Assembly: GCA_910576325.1 (NCBI GenBank)
Contig: CAJTIM010000004.1
Coordinates: 1-64,000 of the forward strand
Direction: 5' to 3'
DNA length: 64,000 nucleotides
Source of the DNA: Clostridia bacterium
GTDB lineage: Bacteria > Bacillota > Clostridia > Lachnospirales > Lachnospiraceae
Shown piece by piece: positions 33,840 through 42,265 of the stretch. The notes below the pieces were generated by a model. The model saw only the letters and a list, made by a program, of their open reading frames with translations, ran no database searches and was not told where the DNA came from. Numbering within the stretch: position 1 is the first letter of the stretch; every line of letters starts with the position of its first letter. Both the position numbers and the translations under genes were made by a program.

Positions 33840-34958
33840 ATGTCCGCAAAATATCTGCGTTGTCTGGTTAATATCCTTCTATATGCAGTTGGGATTGTGA
33901 TGCTGTTTTTCCTGACTCCCAGGCTTCTGGTGTTTTTTATGCCGTTTGTGGTGGGGTGGCTTATTGCGCTCTTGGCAAATCCGCTGGTGCGGTTTATGGA
34001 ACGGCGGCTTAAGATGGTACGCCGTCACAGCTCCATGCTGATTATTATTACGGCTATTGCGCTGGTGGTGGCGGGCGTATATTTTGCCGTGACAGCCATT
34101 GCACGGGAGCTTTATGGGTTTATTGCCATACTTCCAGATATTTACGGTTCCTTTCTGCAGGATTTGGAGGAGATACGGGAGAATCTCCAGGGCCTGTCCA
34201 CGCGGTTTCCGCCGCAGCTTCGGGAGGGGGCGGCAAGCCTTACGGATTCCCTTACAAGCTCTTTGGGAAATGTGATTGGAGCCATCGGAAAGCCTACGGT
34301 TGAAGCGGCCGGAACAGTGGCGAAGAATATTCCCAATGCGCTGATACATGTGATTTTCGCCATTTTATCCGCTTACTTTTTTATTGCGGAGCGGGATCGG
34401 ATTGTGCAGGGGGCGCAGGCTTATGTGCCGGAATGGATCCGCACGAAATGGCGTTTTATTACGGAAAAGTTCAGGAAGGCCATTGGAGGTTACTTTAAGG
34501 CCCAGTTTAAGATTATGGGCGTGGTGGCTTTAATTCTCCTGACAGGATTTCTTATTCTGCGGATTCACTATGCGGTTTTACTGGCGTTATTGATTGCATT
34601 TCTTGATTTTCTGCCCTTTTTCGGAACGGGGACGGCGCTGATTCCCTGGGCAGCTTTAAAGGTTTTGAGTGCGGACTATAAGTTTGCGGTTGGATTGATT
34701 ATTATATATCTTGTAAGCCAGCTGGTGCGGCAATTGATACAGCCGAAGATTGTAGGTGACAGCATCGGGCTGGACCCGTTATCTACGTTGTTTTTTATGT
34801 TTATCGGTTATAAGGTCAGCAGCATTTTCGGAATGATTATCGCCGTGCCCATCGGTATGATTTTGGTGAGCCTGTACCAGGCCGGAGCCTTTGCGGATGT
34901 GATTCGGGATGTGAAGGAGCTGGCAGAAGGACTAAACGAGTTTCGAAGAAGACATTAG
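33840..34958 (+). CDS. ytvI: AI-2E-family membrane protein, YtvI-like (sporulation)
   Basis: A 372-residue membrane protein with about eight helices and a large soluble loop (residues ~105-165). This is the AI-2 exporter superfamily plan. GGYFKAQFKIMGVVALILL and LDFLPFFGTGTALIPWA are typical. In Clostridia and Bacilli, close relatives are annotated as sporulation protein YtvI; transport function is not proven. Its ATG follows the engB stop directly. Basic residues (RFMERRLKMVRRHSS) sit between the first helices. Confidence 0.82.
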   Translation: MSAKYLRCLVNILLYAVGIVMLFFLTPRLLVFFMPFVVGWLIALLANPLVRFMERRLKMVRRHSSMLIIITAIALVVAGVYFAVTAIARELYGFIAILPDIYGSFLQDLEEIRENLQGLSTRFPPQLREGAASLTDSLTSSLGNVIGAIGKPTVEAAGTVAKNIPNALIHVIFAILSAYFFIAERDRIVQGAQAYVPEWIRTKWRFITEKFRKAIGGYFKAQFKIMGVVALILLTGFLILRIHYAVLLALLIAFLDFLPFFGTGTALIPWAALKVLSADYKFAVGLIIIYLVSQLVRQLIQPKIVGDSIGLDPLSTLFFMFIGYKVSSIFGMIIAVPIGMILVSLYQAGAFADVIRDVKELAEGLNEFRRRH

Positions 34959-34985
34959 GGTGTATTTCATAAAAGTGTATGGGGA

Positions 34986-35005
34986 TTACGGAACTGGAAT
35001 GGAGG
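34986..35005 (+). repeat. Recurrent leader motif, site 5 (before MATE gene)
   Basis: TTACGGAACTGGAATGGAGG; the GGAGG is 8 bases before the chosen ATG. Confidence 0.55.
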
Positions 35006-35013
35006 AAAGAAGA

Positions 35014-36393
35014 ATGACAGAAGAAGTACAAAGCGAGAACAAAATGGGCTATATGCCCATTCCTAAATTACTATTTACCATGTCGATACCCATGATTATT
35101 TCCATGCTGGTGCAGGCCCTGTACAATGTGGTGGACAGCGCCTTTGTCGCCAAGCTCAGCGAAGATGCGCTGACGGCCGTGTCCATGGCCTTTCCGGTGC
35201 AGAATCTGATGATAGCGGTGTCTGTGGGAACCGGTGTGGGTATCAATGCGCTGCTTTCCAGATCCTTGGGAGAAAAGCAGTTTGAGCAGGCGAATCTTGC
35301 TGCCCGGAACGGATTGTTTCTTGGAATTGTAAGCTATGTAATATTTGCAGTTTTGGGTCTGATTGGCTCACGGCAGTTTTACCTGTCACAGACAAATGAT
35401 CCCGAGCTCGTGCTTTATGGAACTCAGTATGTGTTTGTGGTGACGGTCTTTTCCTTTGGACTGTTTTTGGCTGTGCTCAGCGAGCGGCTTTTGCAGTCTA
35501 CGGGACTGACGATTTACAATATGTATACCCAGGGGCTTGGGGCCATTATTAACATTATTCTGGACCCGATTCTGATCTTCGGGTTATTTGGTTTCCCGCG
35601 CCTGGAAGTTCTGGGAGCAGCCGTAGCTACGGTGGTAGGCCAGATCTGCGGAATGCTGCTGGGCATGTTCTTTAATATGAAGAAGAATAAGGAGATTAAT
35701 ATTAATATGAAGGGCTTCCGGCCTCATATGCCTACCATCAAGCGGATTTATCAGGTGGGGGTTCCTTCGATTATTATGCAGTCCATCGGATCGGTGATGG
35801 TGTTCGGCATCAATAAGATTTTGATGATGTTTACCTCAACGGCAGTTTCCGTGTTCGGCGTTTACTTTAAGCTGCAAAGCTTTATTTTTATGCCGGTGTT
35901 CGGTTTGAACAATGGAATGGTGCCGATTATTGCCTACAATTACGGGGCGAGGGAGAAGAAGCGGATTATGCAGACAGCCTGGCTCAGTATCGGGGCGGCG
36001 GTGACGATTATGCTGGCGGGACTAAGTATTTTCCATATCTTTACAGAGGAGCTGCTGGGAATTTTTGAGGCATCTTCGGATATGCTTGCCATTGGAGTTC
36101 CGGCACTTCGGATTATTTCCTTAAGCTTTTCCTTTGCCGGATATGGGATTGTAGTTGGTTCGGTATTCCAGGCCCTGGGAAATGGGGTTTACAGCCTGAT
36201 GGTATCCGTGGCCCGTCAGCTTCTGGTGATTCTTCCGGTGGCCTTTGTGCTTGCAAGGATCGGGGGATTGGCTGCGGTTTGGTGGGCATTCCCCATTGCG
36301 GAGATTGTGGCGGTGATTATGAGCACGGTACTGTTCCGCAGAATTTACTGCAAAAAAATACAGCCTCTTACAAAAGAGACTGCATCAGTGTAG
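35014..36393 (+). CDS. MATE-family multidrug/cation exporter
   Basis: A 459-residue membrane protein with 12 predicted helices in two similar halves, as in the MATE family. Supporting segments: SIPMIISMLVQALYNVVDSAFVAKLSEDALTAVSMAFPVQNLM in the first half and the matching VGVPSIIMQSIGSVMVFGINKILMMF and FGLNNGMVPIIAYNYGAREKKR in the second. It would expel organic cations or drugs by sodium or proton exchange. ATG 35014 is chosen because GGAGG precedes it; GTG 34960 would place the start before the leader motif. Its last 26 bases overlap the convergent DUF4364 gene. Confidence 0.92.
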   Translation: MTEEVQSENKMGYMPIPKLLFTMSIPMIISMLVQALYNVVDSAFVAKLSEDALTAVSMAFPVQNLMIAVSVGTGVGINALLSRSLGEKQFEQANLAARNGLFLGIVSYVIFAVLGLIGSRQFYLSQTNDPELVLYGTQYVFVVTVFSFGLFLAVLSERLLQSTGLTIYNMYTQGLGAIINIILDPILIFGLFGFPRLEVLGAAVATVVGQICGMLLGMFFNMKKNKEININMKGFRPHMPTIKRIYQVGVPSIIMQSIGSVMVFGINKILMMFTSTAVSVFGVYFKLQSFIFMPVFGLNNGMVPIIAYNYGAREKKRIMQTAWLSIGAAVTIMLAGLSIFHIFTEELLGIFEASSDMLAIGVPALRIISLSFSFAGYGIVVGSVFQALGNGVYSLMVSVARQLLVILPVAFVLARIGGLAAVWWAFPIAEIVAVIMSTVLFRRIYCKKIQPLTKETASV

Positions 36394-36880
36394 CATAGAG
36401 TTCTTTGCTCCTGTCGCGCCAGTGATCGCAGATGGCTTTGGCCTGCTCTTCTACGGGGACGGTGAGGGTCAGATCCATGAGAGTGGAATCCTTCTCCAAT
36501 ACCCGGCAATGGGCGGCGTACTCGCCGGAAGATGTCTGGTAGTAGTGGGCGGGAGTGGAGCGCTCGTTGCGCAGCTTGTATTTGTGTTCCAGAAGAAAGT
36601 TGTCAATATCCTCCCGTATGGCGGAGGATATTTTTTTTTCAAAATAGGTGAGTGTGGTACGGCCTTCCTGAGTGATATGGTAGAGTGTGGTGTTGTGCAG
36701 CTTCTCCGGGTGGATGAGAGCGGAGTCAGTCAGCTCGAAGAGGGACTGCTGGAGAGTAAAGTAGTCGGTATATTCTTTGTCCAGTATAAATTCGGAGAGC
36801 TGGGCGTTGCTTAAGGGGAAAGCGACATGGTTAAGGATGTAGAGGATGATCAGCTTGTATAGGGTCTGGGTTTCGGACAT
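36368..36880 (-). CDS. DUF4364-family protein (winged-helix-like)
   Basis: A 170-residue DUF4364 protein. The N-terminal part (LYKLIILYILNHVAFPLSNAQLSEFIL, YFTLQQSLFELTDSALIH, YHITQEGRTTLTYFEKKI) has the helix pattern and wing of a PadR-like winged helix, so DNA binding is plausible. The C-terminal half is beta-rich (TPAHYYQTSSGEYAAHCRVLEKDSTLMDLTLTVP). The family is common and uncharacterised in Clostridia. Its ATG overlaps the stop of the radical SAM gene (TAATG), so the two are co-translated. Its 3' end overlaps the MATE gene on the other strand. Confidence 0.82.
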   Translation of the reverse strand: MSETQTLYKLIILYILNHVAFPLSNAQLSEFILDKEYTDYFTLQQSLFELTDSALIHPEKLHNTTLYHITQEGRTTLTYFEKKISSAIREDIDNFLLEHKYKLRNERSTPAHYYQTSSGEYAAHCRVLEKDSTLMDLTLTVPVEEQAKAICDHWRDRSKELYATLMQSLL

Positions 36881-37809
36881 TATCGGGCCTCCTTTCTTTC
36901 CGGGGCGTATAGTCTGCCCTGCCAGGTATTCCGGCGGCTTAGTTCTTTATGGATACTGTTCAGAACCTGGCGTTTTTTGGTGCTCCAGGCAGGGGCTATC
37001 AGAAGATCCTTAGGGCCGTCGCCGGTTAGGCGGTGGATGACGATGTCGGGGCGGCAGACTTCCAGGCAGGAGATAACGAGATCTGTGTATTCCTCCGGAG
37101 TGAGGACATGGAAGCCTGTCCGTTCGTAACAGTCGGCCAGGTCAGTATGGTTTAATATATGCAGGAGCTGGAGTTTTATGCCGCTGACCGGCAAGGCGTT
37201 CAGGTAACGGACTGAGTCCAGCATCATTTCTTTTGTTTCGCCCGGGAGGCCAAGAATAAGGTGGACGATAATCTCCAGGTTCCGGTCATGGAGAGATTTA
37301 ACCGCTTCATGAAAGATGGAAAGAGGGTAACCTCTTCGGATGAAGGCGGCGGTTTCCTCGTGGATAGTCTGGAGGCCCAGCTCTACCCAGACGGGCTTTC
37401 GGCGGTTCAGGTCTGACAGAAGATCCAGGACACCGGAGGGAAGGCAGTCAGGCCGTGTGGCTATGGCAAGGGCTGCGATCTTTGGGTGAACTAAGGCTTC
37501 CCGGTAAACTTTTTCCAAGAAGTCCAGGGGGGCGTAAGTGTTGGTGTAGGCCTGGAAATAGGCAATGTAGCGCCGGACCGGGCGTTTGCCGGATACGGCG
37601 CGGATGCCTTCCTCTATCTGCTCGGTGACAGTGCGGTGCGGATCGCCTGCAAATTCGCCGGAGCCGCCGGCGCTGCAGAAGATGCAGCCCTTTGTGCCCA
37701 GGGTGCCGTCGCGGTTGGGACAGGTGCAGCCGATATTTAAGGAGAGCTTGTATATTTTTTCGCCGAAGCGTTTTTGTAAGGATTCATTTAAACTGTTGTA
37801 AAGTCTCAT
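36880..37809 (-). CDS. ytqA: Radical SAM protein, TIGR01212/YtqA family
   Basis: A 309-residue radical SAM enzyme. The Cys residues in CTCPNRDGTLGTKGCIFC give the unusual spaced cluster motif of the TIGR01212 family (instead of plain C-x3-C-x2-C). GGSGEFAGD follows. The SAM barrel continues with AYFQAYTNTYAPLDFLEKVYREAL and LGLPGETKEMM. ATG 37809 (MRLYNSLNESLQKRFGEKIYK) fits family starts; an ATG at 37860 would add 17 residues. Neither has a strong ribosome-binding site. Members have been connected with tRNA wobble modification in Firmicutes, but I treat the substrate as unproven. It is followed by DUF4364. Confidence 0.88.
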   Translation of the reverse strand: MRLYNSLNESLQKRFGEKIYKLSLNIGCTCPNRDGTLGTKGCIFCSAGGSGEFAGDPHRTVTEQIEEGIRAVSGKRPVRRYIAYFQAYTNTYAPLDFLEKVYREALVHPKIAALAIATRPDCLPSGVLDLLSDLNRRKPVWVELGLQTIHEETAAFIRRGYPLSIFHEAVKSLHDRNLEIIVHLILGLPGETKEMMLDSVRYLNALPVSGIKLQLLHILNHTDLADCYERTGFHVLTPEEYTDLVISCLEVCRPDIVIHRLTGDGPKDLLIAPAWSTKKRQVLNSIHKELSRRNTWQGRLYAPERKEAR

Positions 37810-37926
37810 GGTATATAATTTAGCATAGGCGGAAGGGAAATGCAAGAAAGGGAGTTCCATTTTGAGGGGAAGAATGGTAAGATAGTTATTGTTTAAACGT
37901 AAGAGAAATGGGCGTGGGGGAACGGA

Positions 37927-39381
37927 ATGCTTTTTAACTCATATATTTTCGTACTGGTTTTTCTGCCTTTTTGTATTACAGGATATTTCGGATGCAGTCA
38001 TTTGGGGAAGCGCACTTTGGCACAGGTGTTTCTGCTGGGGATGTCCTTGTGGTTTTACGGGTATTTTCATGCGGAGTACCTGTTTATTATTGTCTGCAGT
38101 ATTTTGTGCAATTATTTTTTCTATATGCTGCTGGGAAGAAGCTCCGGCAGAAGCGGAAGGAAATGGATTCTTGCCGGAGCCGCTGCGCTGAATTTGGGGA
38201 TTTTGTTTTATTTTAAGTATTTTAATTTCTTTTTGGAAAATGTGAACGGGATTCTGGGGAGGGATTTTGCCATACAATCAATTCTGCTTCCGCTGGGCAT
38301 CAGCTTTTTTACCTTTCAGCAGCTTTCCTTTGTGATTGATGCTTATAAAGGGGAGGCTCCGTCCTATTGTTTCCTGGATTACGCCTGCTTTGTGACTTAT
38401 TTTCCACAGCTGATTGCGGGGCCGATTGTAACTCATGATGAGCTGCTTCCGCAGTTTATGGATGAGGGCAGGAAGCTGTTTCGGTGGGATAATTTTGTTC
38501 GGGGAACATATCTCTTTGTCCTGGGTCTTGGTAAGAAGGTTCTGATTGCGGATACCTTTGGCAATGGGGTGAACTGGGGTTTTGCCAATATAGGAGAACT
38601 GGACGGTACGAATGCGTTTTTGGTAATGCTGTTCTATACAATACAGATTTATTTTGACTTCAGCGGGTATTGTGATATGGCTGTGGGGCTTGGGAGGATG
38701 ATGAATCTGGATTTGCCGCTGAATTTCAATTCTCCCTACCGGGCGGCGACGATTACGGAGTTCTGGGATCGGTGGCATATGACTCTGACGCGCTTTTTTA
38801 CGAAATATGTTTACATTCCCCTTGGAGGAAGCAGAAGAGGGACGTTCAGGACCTGCCGGAATGTGATGGTTGTTTTTCTGGTGAGCGGTCTTTGGCATGG
38901 GGCCAATTGGACGTTTGTGCTGTGGGGAGCCTGCCATGGGGTATGCTCCGTGCTTACCAGGCTTTCCAAGAGGAGACTGGAAAGGCTTCCGCGGGCGCTT
39001 CAGTGGCTGGGAACCTTTTTGTTTCTGAATGTGACCTGGGTGCTGTTTCGGGCGGACAGTATCGCAGATGCGGCAAAGCTTCTCGGCAGGCTGGCGTCTT
39101 TTGATTTCGGCCCGGTAAGCGCCGAACTGACAGCCGGATTCTATCTTCCGGAGTGCCGGCTATTGGACAGCCTGATTCCGGTTACGGGAGTTTGTCCGGA
39201 GTTCTTTTTGATTGTATTTACGGCGGCTGCTTTGTTCCTGCTGTTTGGCGTGGGAAATGCTTATGAGAAGATGAAGGAGTTCAGGCCTACACCCGGACGC
39301 CTGCTGGTGACGGTGATTCTGCTTGTCTGGTGTATCTGCTCTTTTTCCGGGGTTAGTACATTTTTGTATTTTAACTTTTAG
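37927..39381 (+). CDS. MBOAT-family O-acyltransferase (AlgI/DltB-like)
   Basis: A 484-residue membrane-bound O-acyltransferase with about 10-11 helices. The invariant His lies in SGLWHGANWTFVLWGACHG near residues 320-338. The upstream WDRWHMTLTRFF segment and YFDFSGYCDMAVGLGRMM are also typical of AlgI-like members. The enzyme would move acyl (often acetyl) groups across the membrane to an extracellular polymer. The SGNH-like gene directly downstream is the usual partner. The polymer acylated is not evident from the window. Confidence 0.92.
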   Translation: MLFNSYIFVLVFLPFCITGYFGCSHLGKRTLAQVFLLGMSLWFYGYFHAEYLFIIVCSILCNYFFYMLLGRSSGRSGRKWILAGAAALNLGILFYFKYFNFFLENVNGILGRDFAIQSILLPLGISFFTFQQLSFVIDAYKGEAPSYCFLDYACFVTYFPQLIAGPIVTHDELLPQFMDEGRKLFRWDNFVRGTYLFVLGLGKKVLIADTFGNGVNWGFANIGELDGTNAFLVMLFYTIQIYFDFSGYCDMAVGLGRMMNLDLPLNFNSPYRAATITEFWDRWHMTLTRFFTKYVYIPLGGSRRGTFRTCRNVMVVFLVSGLWHGANWTFVLWGACHGVCSVLTRLSKRRLERLPRALQWLGTFLFLNVTWVLFRADSIADAAKLLGRLASFDFGPVSAELTAGFYLPECRLLDSLIPVTGVCPEFFLIVFTAAALFLLFGVGNAYEKMKEFRPTPGRLLVTVILLVWCICSFSGVSTFLYFNF

Positions 39382-39429
39382 GTGTGAGCTGAGAAATTAT
39401 AAACAATGATGCTGCTGGGAGGAATTGGG

Positions 39430-40497
39430 ATGGATGCGGATAAAAAATGGGGAATTATGTTTTTGGTTCTTTTGGGCGCCTGCCTGGCCGCAATTGCGGG
39501 ATTGACTGCTCTGGTGGACCCGTTTTTTCATTATCATAAGCCCCTGAAATGCCTTTCTTATCCTTTGAATAACGAAAGATATCAGAATGACGGAATTGTG
39601 AAGCATTTTGACTATGATGCGGTGATTACGGGGACTTCCATGACACTGAATTTCAAGGCTTCGGAGCTGAATGAACTGTTTGGCGTAAATTCCGTAAAGG
39701 TGGCATTTCCGGGAGCTATGTATAAGGAGATCAATGATAATCTTGAAAAGGCGGTGGAGGCCAATCCGGATATCCGGCTTGTTGTAAGGGGGCTTGATAA
39801 GCTCTGGCTTCTGGAGGATGCGGACGAGACAGGGTATGACAGGGATTCTTATCCGGATTATTTGTATGATGATTGGCTTTGCAATGATGTTTATTATGTA
39901 CTGAATAAGGATGTGCTGTGCGGTAATGTGAAGGGGGTTCTCGGGTTTACACATTCCGGACAGAAGAGTACGGACTTTGATGCGTATGGAAACTGGATGC
40001 ATGCTTTTTCCTTTGGAAAGGATGCTGTGGATGCGGTGTACCGCAGAGCCGATAGGGCGGAAGCGGAGCAGGAGGTGACGGAAGAGGAGATTGAGATGGT
40101 TCGGGAGAATTTGACGCAGAATGTGACGGAGCTTGCAAAGGAGCATCCGGAGATTGATTTTTATCTGTTTTTAACGCCGTACAGTATATATTATTGGGAT
40201 AATCTCAATCAGACGGGGACGCTTAAGAAGCAGCTTGCCGTTGAGGAAGAGGCGATTCGGCTTCTGGTGGAGTATGATAATATTTATCTTTTTGCTTTTT
40301 CGGATCTGTTTGATATGATTTGTGATCTCGATAATTATAAGGATGAGATACATTACGGTGAGGAGATTAATTCGCAAATCCTTAAGTGGATGAGCAGAAA
40401 AGAGCATTTGCTGACGGAGGAGAATTACCGGGAATATTGTGACAGGATTTATGAGTTTTATACTTCTTATGATTATGAGGCTTTGTTCTCGGGTTAA
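39430..40497 (+). CDS. Membrane-anchored SGNH/AlgX-like partner of the MBOAT acyltransferase
   Basis: A 355-residue protein with one N-terminal membrane helix (KKWGIMFLVLLGACLAAIAGLTALV). The extracellular part starts VDPFFHYHKP and has AVITGTSMTLNFKASEL, where GTSM corresponds to the Ser-containing block of SGNH hydrolases. LVVRGLDKLWLLEDADE and, near the C-terminus, YKDEIHYGEEINSQIL (D-x-x-H-Y) could supply the His block. Such proteins commonly follow MBOAT genes in Firmicutes and complete acyl transfer outside the cell. GGGAGG (39417-39422) supports ATG 39430; ATG 39406 is possible. A large hairpin follows. Confidence 0.78.
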   Translation: MDADKKWGIMFLVLLGACLAAIAGLTALVDPFFHYHKPLKCLSYPLNNERYQNDGIVKHFDYDAVITGTSMTLNFKASELNELFGVNSVKVAFPGAMYKEINDNLEKAVEANPDIRLVVRGLDKLWLLEDADETGYDRDSYPDYLYDDWLCNDVYYVLNKDVLCGNVKGVLGFTHSGQKSTDFDAYGNWMHAFSFGKDAVDAVYRRADRAEAEQEVTEEEIEMVRENLTQNVTELAKEHPEIDFYLFLTPYSIYYWDNLNQTGTLKKQLAVEEEAIRLLVEYDNIYLFAFSDLFDMICDLDNYKDEIHYGEEINSQILKWMSRKEHLLTEENYREYCDRIYEFYTSYDYEALFSG

Positions 40498-40503
40498 TGG
40501 TGC

Positions 40504-40573
40504 CGAAAGCTCCCGCAGACTTGTCATGATGCATATTGAAATATTGCATGACAGGGCTTCGGGAGCTTTTGGC
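40504..40573 (+). terminator. Large terminator hairpin after the acylation operon
   Basis: CGAAAGCTCCCG (40504-40515) pairs with CGGGAGCTTTT (40560-40570). An inner stem TGTCATG/CATGACA extends it. Confidence 0.75.
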
Positions 40574-40632
40574 TGCCGTTCTGTTATGGCGTTTTGCGGT
40601 ATGAAAATATGATATTTGAGGAGGGGTCCGCT

Positions 40633-40857
40633 TTATATTGGAGAGTGAGAATGTAATTCCAATATATCGGCATCAACCTTCCGATCATAATCTCCTGTCA
40701 GAATATGTTCCATCTCATGCTGATAAGCCTGCATCCGCCGTTCAAAGGTAAGCCGTGCGTTCAGCACAACCGTATAGCTATTGTCCGCATTTGAGATAGT
40801 ATAGCCTGCAATGGCGACTGGCAGATCATATTCCAGTGTATTAACATCCGGTGTCAT
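40633..40857 (-). CDS. Small ImmA/IrrE-like metallopeptidase
   Basis: A 74-residue protein with a zinc-metallopeptidase motif H-E-x-x-H in AYQHEMEHILTGDY near residues 44-57, preceded by NSYTVVLNARLTFERRM. It is the short form of the ImmA/IrrE domain, lacking an N-terminal extension. In phages and ICEs, ImmA cleaves the CI-like repressor to induce the element. It overlaps the repressor gene by 17 bases on the same strand and would be co-translated with it, which fits an anti-repressor role. Confidence 0.72.
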   Translation of the reverse strand: MTPDVNTLEYDLPVAIAGYTISNADNSYTVVLNARLTFERRMQAYQHEMEHILTGDYDRKVDADILELHSHSPI

Positions 40858-41233
40858 CTGGATTCCCCCTTACACGATCAATCATTTGTTTTACAAAGTC
40901 AATGTCTTCCTTCTTCACCTTGCGGGAAGCATCGAAAAGGACCTTGTATTCCGGGTTTTCGAACAGGAACTGCGCCATATCCCGGGCGTCGTCATTCAGA
41001 TAATACCGCGCCTCCCCGTTGGCGGGAGCAGCCTTTGTTCTGCCCAGCAAATAGTCCATATTCACATGAAAGAAATCAGCGATTTTCTCCAGCGTTTCAA
41101 AATCCGGTTCCCGGGCGCCTGTTTCGTACATTCCTATGGTGCTTCGGGAAATGCCTAATTTCTCGGCAGTTTCTGTTTGAGTCATGCCGCTGGCTATTCG
41201 AAGTTCTTTAAAAATATTTTGAAAGCTTCCCAT
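40841..41233 (-). CDS. CI-like XRE repressor of the tail cluster
   Basis: A 130-residue repressor. Residues about 5-65 are a Cro/CI helix-turn-helix (FKELRIASGMTQTETAEKLGISRSTIGMYETGAREPDF, then IADFFHVNMDYLLG). The C-terminal half is short (AQFLFENPEYKVLFDASRKVKKEDIDFVKQMIDRV) and has no LexA-type self-cleavage domain, so release probably depends on the adjacent ImmA-like peptidase. The divergent region at 41234-41509 holds four TCAC-N5-GTGA-like sites that are its likely operators. It controls the rightward tail operon. Confidence 0.85.
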   Translation of the reverse strand: MGSFQNIFKELRIASGMTQTETAEKLGISRSTIGMYETGAREPDFETLEKIADFFHVNMDYLLGRTKAAPANGEARYYLNDDARDMAQFLFENPEYKVLFDASRKVKKEDIDFVKQMIDRVRGNPDDTGC

Positions 41234-41260
41234 ACGATCCCTCCTTACAAATTTATAGTA

Positions 41261-41436
41261 TCACAAAACGTGACTTTAGTAAAGCGCAAATGACACGAAA
41301 TGTGATTGACAGATAAAGAGGCGCATGTTATATTTAAATAGTCACATAACGTGACTAACAAATGGGAGGTGGGAATATATATAATTAAAATATGCCTGAT
41401 ATAAAAAATTTTTCAATTGAATGTCACGAAATGAGA
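41261..41436. promoter_or_regulatory. Divergent control region: promoter plus four operator-like 13-mers
   Basis: Sites matching TCAC-N5-GTGA (third and fourth degenerate): TCACAAAACGTGA (41261-41273), ACACGAAATGTGA (41293-41305), TCACATAACGTGA (41342-41354), TCACGAAATGAGA (41424-41436). The rightward promoter is TTGACA (41306-41311), 17-base spacer, TATATT (41329-41334). The second site abuts its -35 box and the third lies just downstream of its -10. This is a typical repressor-controlled switch. Confidence 0.78.
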
Positions 41437-41509
41437 CAAAAAGAGCAAATCTACACAAAAGAAAATTCAGCAAAGGAATATTGCGGAAATAAAACAGGGA
41501 GGAAATAAG

Positions 41510-41971
41510 ATGAAGATTACAAGAGATTTTTTTGCAAATTATATCTATCTGGAAAGCCGAATCAAATCAATCAGGCGACGGCTGCGTTATTTTGAGACAC
41601 ACCCCCTTACAACAGAGCATGGAATTGTAAAAGGCTCCATGAATCGCTTCCCTTATACGGAATGTCATTTTGTTGTTTCGGGAGTCAGTTCCAAATCAAA
41701 GGAGGAACGGGAGAATGCGGTAAACCGGCTGGTGACGGATTTGAAGCGCAATGAACGGGTATTTGAGGACATGAAGCTGGATATCGAACTGTTTCTGGAA
41801 AATACGGAGGTTCTTACAATGGGCGAGCAGACAGTCCTGCGTTTAAAATATGTGGACTGCTTCACGGACGAGCAGATTGGCCAGGAGCTGGGCTATGATC
41901 GAAGCACCATTTCCAGGAAAATTGATAAAATTATAAAAAAGTGTGATGTTGCACACCATTCACAATACTAA
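41510..41971 (+). CDS. Phage-type sigma-like transcriptional activator
   Basis: A 153-residue protein. The C-terminal ~45 residues, LTMGEQTVLRLKYVDCFTDEQIGQELGYDRSTISRKIDKIIKK, are a sigma region 4-type helix-turn-helix as seen in late-gene activators (Xpf/ArpU-like, DUF1492). The N-terminal part is coiled-coil-like (YIYLESRIKSIRRRLRYFE). Such proteins switch on late structural genes in Gram-positive phages and phage-like bacteriocins. GGGAGG precedes the start. It is the first gene to the right of the operator region and is expected to activate the tail operon that follows. Confidence 0.75.
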   Translation: MKITRDFFANYIYLESRIKSIRRRLRYFETHPLTTEHGIVKGSMNRFPYTECHFVVSGVSSKSKEERENAVNRLVTDLKRNERVFEDMKLDIELFLENTEVLTMGEQTVLRLKYVDCFTDEQIGQELGYDRSTISRKIDKIIKKCDVAHHSQY

Positions 41972-42013
41972 TGTGGTAATATGATATCAGTGAAAAGTGT
42001 AATTCACAAACAG

Positions 42014-42052
42014 AGAGGCATCGGCGGAGAAAATTCCGCCGATGCCTCTTTG
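42014..42052 (+). terminator. 15-bp hairpin upstream of the Com-like gene
   Basis: AGAGGCATCGGCGGA (42014-42028) pairs perfectly with 42035-42049 around a 6-base loop, followed by only three T residues. It could be a terminator or attenuator, or an RNA target for the Com-like zinc protein encoded right after it. An in-frame ATG (42042) lies inside its right arm. Confidence 0.65.
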
Positions 42053-42083
42053 CCGCAAAAAAAGAAAGGCAGGGGATGCATTA

Positions 42084-42260
42084 TTGATTGAGGTAAGATG
42101 CGGAGGCTGCGGACGGCTTCTGGGAAGATTTCATGGCAAAGGCCATGTAAAATGTCCGAAGGCACTGTGCGGAGGGATGAATGTATTTGACACGGAAAGA
42201 GAAGAATACGGTTTTATCCCAAAGGAACCCGGCACAAGAGAAAAAAAGAAAAGGAGGTGA
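42084..42260 (+). CDS. Com-like zinc-finger protein
   Basis: A 58-residue protein with paired cysteines (VRCGGCGRLLGRFHGKGHVKCPK, then LCGG). It resembles phage Mu Com, a small RNA-binding zinc protein that activates translation, and related phage rubredoxin-like proteins. TTG 42084 is chosen because the family starts right before the first Cys pair and a GGGG lies upstream. ATG 42042 would place the start in the hairpin arm. It ends within the ribosome-binding region of the next gene. Target RNA unknown. Confidence 0.65.
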   Translation: MIEVRCGGCGRLLGRFHGKGHVKCPKALCGGMNVFDTEREEYGFIPKEPGTREKKKRR

Positions 42261-42265
42261 TTCCG

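Noticed and set aside
41234..41509. A possible CRISPR-like set of repeats (GTGAC/GTCAC words)
   Set aside because: They are short palindromic operator sites with irregular spacing and no spacers of constant length. No CRISPR array is present in the window.
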